Position numbers and translations under genes: made by a program. Shown in pieces: positions 54,561 to 64,000 of a stretch of DNA of 64,000 bases. Below the pieces are notes generated by a model. The model ran no database searches. It saw nothing but the letters and a program-made list of their open reading frames with translations, and had not been told where the DNA came from. Source of the DNA: Glandiceps talaboti (lineage: Eukaryota; Hemichordata; Enteropneusta; Spengelidae); the NCBI RefSeq assembly GCF_964340395.1, contig NC_135555.1:14629746-14693745 (forward strand). The letters run 5' to 3'. How positions within the stretch are numbered: the stretch's first letter is position 1; each line of letters starts with the position of its first letter.

Positions 54561-56690
54561 GCTAAACCACAGCTAGTACAGTGTTATGCAATTTACCATG
54601 GTGGCAGATTCAAACCATATGTTTGCTCAATTAATCTTGTCACTACACCACCTTCGGATAATAGTGATCACTGCTTAACAGATGCAATGTGTCTTTATAA
54701 GGCTTATGGTATTCGGCGAAACGAAACGAAAATGCGTCTGGTATATATTGAAAGTGGTGTGCGAAACAGTGTTTCACTTACGTAACTTCTGCAGACTTAT
54801 AAATATACGCCGTCTCTCACTCAACTACGTTTACAAGGTGAAAAAACCAAAGAACTGTTCAATTATAATGCCGTTAAAATAGACTATGCTTAAGACGAAC
54901 GGTAAAAATAGCAACATTGAATAAAGAGTAATCACAGATTCATTATGTACGACACGGTTCATCTATATAAAATGTATAGAAATTATATGGTATACAACTT
55001 GATACAATCAAGAAATTCACGTCAGACGTACCTTTCTCCAAAACGTATAGGAACACCATGATAACATTACACGACTAGTTAATGTATTGCATTCATGCCT
55101 GCCTGAACTTCTTAAGTTGGACTTTTCGATTCCACCATTGGAAGGGATGGTGGTGAGACAGTCAGAACCTACAACAAGCGCGGACCCCAAGATTTGTCAG
55201 CGGATTTAAGTACCTGGGCTTTACGCGTAATAATTAGTGATTTAAATTCACAGTACTTCTGATGTTATATAACGTGATTACGACAGTATGGTTAAATTAA
55301 TTAGTTGAGGTATGTCCTACCTTTAGGCTGTTGGTTATGCAAATTGGGACATGCTCAACCAAAATAGACGTTTACTGTCAAACTACTATGTACATACATA
55401 AATATTGATTGTTTTGAGTTAAATCTTTTGCTCAGTTACAATGGTCACTTTAGTCATCAACGCAATAATTCTTGGTCGTTATGCTACCGTATTTATAACT
55501 AAACCAGAGTGAATATAGAGTTTCACTATGTGGCACTATGTTTTTTACAGCTCACATTTTGTCACAAATTACATAAAGCATACCACCGACACTAATAGCG
55601 AGCAAGCATATCAATATCAATATCATTGTCGGATCATTGCCATTGTCAAGAACACAATCAGTCTTTATTTGTGTTCACAGTGAGATGAAATGTAATTTGC
55701 ATGCGCGCAGTCAGTATCCTTTATTTAATTTGCGTAATTTGTAACAAAACTAATTTTGTGTGAGACATAAAAGACCGAGCCGCTTAATTGAAACTCAATA
55801 ATTTTTTCTGGTTTGAAGAATTTCATTGAGATCTTTGATTGATAAAAACATAGAAGTTAGCTCAAGAGAGCTCGAGATTGTTCCATCACCTGCAATCTAA
55901 AATTAAGGACTCCCACATATTTCATAGTATTACTTTGCTTTAGTGCACTGTTACAGATGTGACTATTGACCAAAAAAACACTAGCTCAAGATCGATTCTA
56001 AAATTATAAGTAATGAATCCCAGTGTATGCCAATAAGGATATTTCTTATTAGTCTCATACAGTGATGCCGCAGATTTGATAATCCTAATTGAACATATTT
56101 ACCTAATTTATATGCAAATGAAGATGACGCCCATCATTTAATCGCACAGACATGGAAAAATTTATACAAAAATAATTATTGACTTCAAGTGCAGGCGTCT
56201 AGAGTCCTAGTATTTCGTCACAGCAAAAATATATCTCAATGGCGTATTTGCAATTATATGTAGAACATAACCACCCCTGTACTCGGGGGGGGGGGGGGAC
56301 CTTTGCTATGAATTGCATAATTTTGTATTTTTCAGCGACAATCAGGTAATTGGGTTGGTTGTTTCATTTTGGATTAATGTTCATTTTATTGTAGAATATG
56401 ATATCGGGAAATTAAACAACAATTATCTCAACAAGAGATTTTCGATAAAAAATGTCAAGATGAATAAATTATTCTAAATTATGAAAAATATTCTACGATG
56501 AAAACTTACAAATGTGAAATTTTTTTCGGAAAATACCTTTTTGTGTGCTTTTCTACTTGTTTATATATGCAAATGGCGATATACCATCTATCTGCTTAGT
56601 ACACAACACGTTGGACAGAAAACTATATATAATAAAAAAATAAAATATTTAGTTTACATTGACATTTTGTTGACCCAGGATATATAAAAT

Positions 56691-57043
56691 ACAGCCCGTT
56701 TTATGCTAGTGTTCACTGACTCTGTTTGATACTACCAGACACAAACCAAAGTGCACTTTAAGATAACAAGATAGAAATAATCAATCGTCTTGCCACTTAT
56801 TTGTCTAAATGAAATGACATGAGGCGTCACCATGTATACATCAAATGCAGACATCAAAACATTGGCGCCCGCATGTCTGTGACCATAGTTGCAGTACATT
56901 TCAAAGGTTCATTTCATGTACACAAAATGTAACCCGAAATTGTGACCTTGCTATCTTAAAGTATAACATGTGCAGTTTCTATTTTTTATTTCCGATTGAT
57001 AGTACCAACCATAGCCAGTGAACACTAACTTGCAATGGGCTGT
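56691..57043. mobile_element. Fold-back MITE family 1, copy 3 (diverged)
   Basis: Terminal ACAGCCCGTTTTATGCTAGT and the inverted CACTAACTTGCAATGGGCTGT bound it. GTTCACTGACTCTGTTTGATA faces a similar inverted block. The centre CATTGGCGCCCGCATGTCTG matches copy 2. It is the most diverged of the three copies. Confidence 0.65.
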
Positions 57044-58058
57044 TAAACTAATTCAATATCACCATGATTATGCAAACCACACTCTAGCAAGTCGCTGCTG
57101 GTTCACAAAGCTAGTAAAATGTATATTTTGGTAGAATGTCTGAAAACTATTAGATAGTAAGCCGAGCAGGTCAAAACATAATTTCAAAAATTGTAAAAAT
57201 CAATTTTAATATTGCAAAATAAAAACATATATATAACTTGAAAATTCAAATTGTAATGTTTGGCCTCCTCAGCTTTACATACTACATGTATTAGGGTTTC
57301 TGGAAGATATTTCAAATATTAACTTATAAACATTCCGAGTCGGTTTTATCTAGCACACATACATGTGATTCCACGAGGGACTATATTTCCATTAATTATT
57401 ACAGTGTAATTTGTACGAGTCTAGAGATGCATCCTTGATGAAACTGAGGTCACATGGTGATTATTACTGTCCTTGTTGGCATTCACTATTAACTAGTCAT
57501 CTATGTAATTATAGAATTAGTCATGGGTATTAAGGGTACCCTAGGCTAACACTTTTCACGCAGCAATTTATGATTGCTTTATCATACTGTCATCAGTCTA
57601 GATACTACGAGGTAGTGTATCACATTTGAGATATTGTTTTCAAGTGTTTCTCCTTCACTTCTATGACTTATAATCCTGTGAGAATTATTTTACTACATTT
57701 TTTATTTGTAGGAGATTTGAATTAATTGAAATTAGTTCCCTAGTAATAGTGTACATGAATTCAGCAAAATATTTTTAAAAAAAATCAAATTCCACTCTAT
57801 GTAGAAATGCACAATTTATTTAATACATTTTCCTAGGCATTAAATATATACGCCTCGTGCTATTGCTACTACACAGCGAGGATACAAGTGTCTGGTGGTG
57901 TTTTATTAAATATGTCAAATGGTACGACCTCAAGACCATTATAAAAACTACAGCCTCTAACTTTTTTATTTTCAAATACTTGTCCCATATGTCTTATTAT
58001 AGCATGCACAAACCAAGATATATGGTATATTTAAAAATATCATATAAATATAAGATAT

Positions 58059-58345
58059 ACATACATACATACATACATACATACATACATACATACATAC
58101 ATACATACCATCATTACAAACATCAACATAAAATATCATTATATCAATATACTATACATCATATCAATATACTATGCAAAGTATCACTGTATCAACATAA
58201 GATATATCATATCAATATAACATATCATTATATCAGTACAAGTTGTATTATATCAATTAAAATATCACTATATCAATATACAATATCACTTTATTAATAT
58301 AACATATCATTATATCAATACAACATATCTTTATATCAAAATGAA
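58059..58345 (+). repeat. (ACAT)n and an ATATCAATATA-type degenerate array
   Basis: (ACAT)n at 58059-58108 passes into about 230 bases of degenerate 18-24 base units such as CATATCATTATATCAATATA. Confidence 0.8.
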
Positions 58346-58650
58346 ATATCCCTACATTATACCAACTACGAGCAAACATGAATAAAAAGTGTTGTTTAGG
58401 TTAAAATTACAATTACTGGATTCAGAAAATTGTTTACTAACAGTGCTAGTTGTTATGTAATCATCGTAATTACTCATGCGTTTGGCCAGACATAGAGCAT
58501 TATCCATGTACCATCTGTTAAGTGTTCTCTCATTACAATTGTTTTCTTTTCATTCCATTTATCCATAAGTACGTTAATTAGTATGCACATTTGCATGAAT
58601 AGTTACTGATATGTCTAGTATGTTATAATAAATGAACTTTGTGCAAATGT

Positions 58651-58900
58651 AAGGCCCAAAGAATAAAATTGTTTGGTTCCGTTTCGCAACCCCACCTAAT
58701 ATTTCAAGCCGACCCTAAACCTTTTTTATTTTTTATTCGGAAACTGATATCAACTTAAAAAGACAATATAAACTGTTCTTCCAATCTGTAATGGCTGTAC
58801 ATCTGATGAGAAGAAACCAATAACAAAGAGAACGTATGGAAAAGAATGGAAAACATAACTACCTGAACTAGACACTCACATATGAAAAAAAATGATACCA
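58651..58900 (+). mobile_element. TIR element family 2, copy 3 (right end lost)
   Basis: Begins AAGGCCCAAAGAATAAAATT then GTTTGGTTCCG and contains ATCTGATGAGAAGAAACCAA and AACATAACTACCTGAACTAG as in copy 1. A matching inverted right end is not visible after about 58900, so it is truncated or diverged. Confidence 0.65.
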
Positions 58901-59684
58901 ATTTTATGTTTTTGTTTTTCCTTCCGACAGATAAGCTGCCATTGTCGTATTTCAATGTCTGTTACTTTAATACATTATAAGAAGGACCACAAATGACCAC
59001 ATTTCAGAGAGTTCAAGTTTTAGCCAGGGTAGAAACTCTCCTTGGTTGTTAGGAATCTCCTGTGTATATTTATCTTATCTCATATGACGTACATGTCTTC
59101 ATAATAGCCGAATGTGCACGTATTATATTGCTTTTGACCATAATGTACAATTTTCTGTTCACTACCCATGCTCTCGTAGACAGTTAAAATGAAACAAACG
59201 CGTCCCCGATGTGGATTTAAACTATTATCCCTGATTATCTGAGTATAACGAGCCACTGCCACCCACATTGCTGTTATGAAACCTGCCAAACGTGTATGTC
59301 ATTAGACAATGAGTAAATTTGTGCAAACAGAAATAATAACTGCTAATTAGATCACTGACCTGTCATTGTCTCATTTCCCTGCTTAGACATGGGATAAGCT
59401 ACAGCTTCATTTTTCCTTTCAAACGTCTATTCAAAATATCAATGTCGAGTATGAAGCGAGTTTGCCGAATAGTAATATGCAATGCTATCATTATAAATAC
59501 AGTTACTCATCACAAGTACATAAATGTTGTACTGTATTATATAACAATCATGTTATCAGGGACATTAACATTCCAAGCATACATACATCAGACAGACATA
59601 CAGACGGACAGATGTTCAACCAAACAACTTGCAGGAATGGAATATTTTAAAAGGCTCCTCATTTACTCAGAGATGAATATGTGT

Positions 59685-59685
<1 letters not shown>

Positions 59686-59743
<58 letters not shown>
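59686..59743 (+). repeat. (CAGA)n microsatellite
   Basis: About 14 units in the right-hand spacer. Confidence 0.95.
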
Positions 59744-61547
59744 CTAAACATCACTTTGACAGATTTTTAAAATGGCAATGTGAAAGGGATGTATAGTTAT
59801 GAAGTCAGCTTTTTAAGGAAACATATGTTTCATGCCTCCTCTGACTATGATGTACATCATTACTGTACGTTACAAAGGTAATGATGTTTAGTTCGTCACA
59901 AATCGCCTAGGCTTTGAAACCATAAGTTTTCACAAGTATTCCATGAATGGATTGACCTTTGAAGGATTTAACGAGTAATACAATTGGAAATACGAAATCT
60001 AGTATAAAGTGTAGCATATAGGGCCAGATTCGTTTGATTCACTTGGGTTGCATGCACACCATATACTACATGTAATAGCCATGGCTATCCAACCTGCAAC
60101 GTTGTCTTCTGGTAAGCAATTTTGCATATACACGTTTTAATCCCAATAGATATATGGCTCCAGTGGTGTATACGTGCATAATAATGCATTCATAGCGACA
60201 GATCTAGAAAGAAAGAGTCTATCTAGCAATAAAGGACTCACTGACAACACAATAAGCAATGTTTTTCCCTGGTTTACCAAACACCACTAACAACACCCTG
60301 GTAAAATATTTTGTCATTTTAAAATAAAAAAAAAATATTTGTCCTTTTGCAAAAACATTTATATCAGTGTGACAGGAATAAAGTAATTATGGATCCAATG
60401 AATACCTACCTACCTTTAACCTGGCCATCCAGTAGGAGTCGCTACACTATCGATGATGATGAAATACATGTAAGTGATATAGTTTGGTTATTTCGATAAG
60501 AAAACGTTATTTCACTTTCTGAAACGAAAAATGTATTTTGATACGAATACCTCTCAGTAGTCATCAATGCTCTGAACTACGGTCAATGCATGTCGGCTAT
60601 CATTATTTACATAACGGAATAATTTTAGCTTTTAATAATGAATTGTAAGGGCATAGTCAAATTACACGTAGGGTATTAGTCCGTCAACACCGTATAATAA
60701 TATGTAAACAATATAAGAACTATGTCATAGCAAGTATGAAAGATGGCGAAACATATCATGGCAAAGTCTACCAAGAGATAGTATAATAATTGAAGCAGTA
60801 TTATAGTTAACAACGCCGCTACAAGAAGATATTCAGTCCATTCATTTGTACTCTGGCATTGATATTGAACTACACCCACCATAAGCCATTAATATGTATA
60901 TTTGCATATAATAACACTTTACAAAAGATGAAAGCTACGAAACAGTTTTAGCTGTTGTCAGGCGAATTTTTCTGCGGGCGCTCACCGGGTGTGAATAATT
61001 AATTAAGTACAGCTGCTCGGAGGTGGTAATTGTCCAATGAGGGCGTGTGTAGTGTTTGTATGATGCTTTTTATTTCTTCATATTCATTTCGTTTTTCTCG
61101 CCGAGAGTTTCTGTATATTTATTTACTTAATTTTCCACCTACATAATTACCATCACTATTCACAGGATATGTATTTTGTTGCTATATCTCATACCCCAAA
61201 TTAGCCTTGATTTTAATGGACTTTAATTAGTTCGCTGGGAATTATTTCCACGGCCTTCACCAGAATTCTGTTTTGTATTACTAACAAAGAATATATATTT
61301 TATTTCACTATCTGGTGGAATAAATGTTCTATTCAATTCATTTCGATTAAATTCAATTCGATTCAATTCATTTGGCTCTTGACCAAAAGCCTCCTCATTC
61401 TTTAATAATATATAACGCTAGTGGCGCTATATTCATCACTGTTTTGAACACCACACATGGTCAAAGGTGCAGGTGACCCATGACCCGTAATATCGCTATA
61501 TGGTATCCCCCATGAAATTTGAATGTTTAGCTGGAGACCGACAAACA

Positions 61548-61742
61548 GACAGACAGACAGACAGACATACATACATACATACATACATACATACATACAT
61601 ACACATACATACATACATACATACATACATACATACACACACACATACACACACACATACATACATACATACATACATACATACATACATACATACATAC
61701 ATACATACATACATACATACATACATACATACATACATACAT
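61548..61742 (+). repeat. (CAGA)n(ACAT)n(AC)n(ACAT)n microsatellite
   Basis: Compound array of about 195 bases in the right-hand spacer. Confidence 0.95.
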
Positions 61743-64000
61743 AGTCAGTGAGAGACAGAGAGGAACATTTGGGCAGAGAAAGGATTCCTATTTGAAACAG
61801 TGACCTCATTGAAAAAAAAACTGTTTGTCTGGTATCCTGTATTTATTGAACTGAATTATAGTTGACTTGCGAGTAGGTCAGGTAATTAAAAAAGTCTACA
61901 AATTAATCCATATATGCCTATCATTAAATTTAAAGATTTTAACGTTGTTCTTTGTTTACTGTCTTTCTTATTTCCTCGTTTACAGAAAGGAAAGATATGT
62001 TCTTGGAAGAGATTCTTTCTTTCATTCAACATTTCTAGTTATGCAATCCTACAATGACAACTTATTTTTCATGAACTTTAGTAGAAGATACTACTGCCAT
62101 TCTAATTTGATAAAACTGACATTCGAAGTTGAAATAAAAATAATACAATAACACACGGCTTATCAGTTATTCACCAGAGGGAATTAAATACACCATCAAT
62201 CATAACCTGAAGGATTTATTAATATTTTATTCATCACAATATTTGCATAACATGTTAATCATATATGCCAGCGAATACAATAGTCGTTAGCTTTCGCCTG
62301 ATATAGCATCTGTTTACAGTAATACTGGTACCTGATACGCTAGGTTTGTAATTACAACAAAACAGGTGTTGGAAAATACTATGTAACGTATGAAGCTAAT
62401 GCATGTATGGCTTGGTATATTCAGTTCTATAAAAATGTACACCATGCATTTGATAAAATATCTAGATTAATTGCTAACTTCATAGACATAGGTAGAGAAA
62501 GGCTCATTTAAATAATTCGACATTCCGTCTATAAGCTCAAGTCTGGGGGTTAGACGGAGGGCTCAATGCCGTGGATGATCGTGTGAGGAGACTCCATGTT
62601 AACCTCCAAGTTCAAAGGCATATTATGTCACATTTGATGAAATGAGATCCGTTACAAAAATCCTAGCGTCTGGTATATACTAATATGCATTGCTGCAAAG
62701 TTGCTGCTGCACTGGCTAAGTTATGGTTTCTGAATTCTATCCAACATTAAAGTTTAACAATTATTTATAACAGTGGAGGAGAACACAGATTGTTCTAAAA
62801 CCACCTTAATGGAAAACTCTGTTTCAAGTTTTGAAATATTCTTTCTAAACCCTAAGGAGAGTAAAACAGTGCCCATTACGCACGGAACATGTCCGCATTG
62901 CCATCTCTGGCAGTCTTCCACCTCCCTCACTCGTGGTGAAAATATATAACACACTGTTTATTCCTGCCAATTGTAAGTAAAATGCTTCGTAAACAAATAT
63001 ATTACTAACTGTGGTGTAATACACTTAAATGCATGAGCCGAATATGTGCCTAACATCGCTCCACTTAACACTTACGAGCTGGGCAGGATAGCGTGTAATC
63101 CCACCATGAAAAAAACATGTGTATGTGTTAAGAAACCTATATCACTTCACAAATATTAATATTGATCGACAATAGATGTTTACATAAAGGAGTTAATTCT
63201 TGAAGAAATCTTGCTTTTGCAACAGCTAATTTAAATGACCGCAAAAATGATATGTTTATATTCGTATTTGAAATGCAAATTCTCGAGAAGACTACACGAG
63301 AAATAGATAAGTACGTAACATTGTCATTATTTTGTCACCATAGTTAACATTGTTAAAGATAGTCTATACATAAATACATACATACAATGTAGTTATTTAT
63401 AAGTATAATAAGTACGTTCATTCTAACAATATACATCATATGTGTTGATTTTTTTTTATAACTTTCCTTCATATTTTGAAATGACCATCTTCTGCTAAAC
63501 GTTTACACCAGATGATCATGTCAAACAACGTGTTGGCCCTATCATGGTTGGTGTGATTTTGAATACCTATACAAAACTAACGTCAATAATGGTGATAACA
63601 CAACGTTTGCATAGCTAATCACTATCTCATATAGCATCAAAACATTGCATTGAAACACTGTACATCTATAGTATAAATTGTATTAACGTATTAATCTGTT
63701 TATCATAATATCGACATTTTTTTACCTCCATAATGAAAGGTTACATACGTTTTTTAATCCCGCCAATTTCAAGTATAGTATGATGTAGGCATTTTTAAAT
63801 CGATAAGCATCAGCGATTATCACTCCTACATTTTTTTTGGTTCAATCAAGAATGAACCTCACTATAAATTTGACTGGTAAAATGTACCGTTCGTCTCGGC
63901 ACACATATTTTACACGCGCGTTCCAAAGTCAGCTGATCTGCTTTTACTCGGCACGGGGTCGTAAAAATGACTGTCGAACAGTTTCTTCTTTCTCTCCTTC

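Noticed and set aside
59080-59289. 69-codon minus-strand frame in the right-hand region
   Set aside because: No domain, no splice-supported neighbours; could be a repeat fragment.
62754-62954. 66-codon minus-strand frame
   Set aside because: No recognisable domain and no exon-like boundaries; may be part of an unidentified repeat.

Overview
This is AT-rich nuclear DNA from an invertebrate animal. The genes are split into many short exons by GT-AG introns, microsatellites are very dense, and short non-autonomous transposons are scattered through introns and spacers. The encoded modules (VWA, MIB_HERC2, WWE, DEG/ENaC, LDL-receptor class A, CUB, thrombospondin type 1) are animal-specific in these combinations. 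I cannot name the species; a marine lophotrochozoan or invertebrate deuterostome would fit. Exon boundaries were read by eye from splice consensus, reading-frame phase and agreement between paralogues. All coding genes found lie on the minus strand, in head-to-tail order.

1) About 0.6-9.3 kb (promoter near 10.6-10.8 kb): the 5' part of a gene encoding a VWA domain, an acidic Met/Gly-rich linker, two MIB_HERC2 domains and a WWE domain. It continues past the left edge of the window. The combination suggests a ubiquitin or ADP-ribose linked cytosolic scaffold or ligase.

2) 13.3-29.1 kb and 34.3-50.7 kb: two intact tandem paralogues, 21 coding exons each, predicted at 1038 and 1031 residues. Each is a DEG/ENaC (ASIC/ENaC-like) sodium channel subunit. 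Nine exons encoding LDLa-LDLa-LDLa-CUB-TSP1-CUB-TSP1 are inserted into the extracellular loop just after TM1. The exon phases sum to complete open reading frames in both copies, and 15 of the 21 exons have identical lengths. The insert is bounded by phase-1 introns, so skipping it would leave an ordinary 542-residue channel from either gene. This chimeric channel pair is the most notable content of the window.

3) 29.1-34.2 kb (between the paralogues): no gene. It holds a decayed fragment resembling the module that precedes Crypton/DUF3504-type recombinases, a perfect 30-bp palindrome and a terminal-inverted-repeat element.

4) 50.7-64.0 kb: no convincing exon. It contains fold-back and inverted-repeat elements that also occur in the introns and spacers to the left, a 30-bp minisatellite, and several tri- and tetranucleotide microsatellites.

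Most long open frames in the window are microsatellite translations and were discarded.
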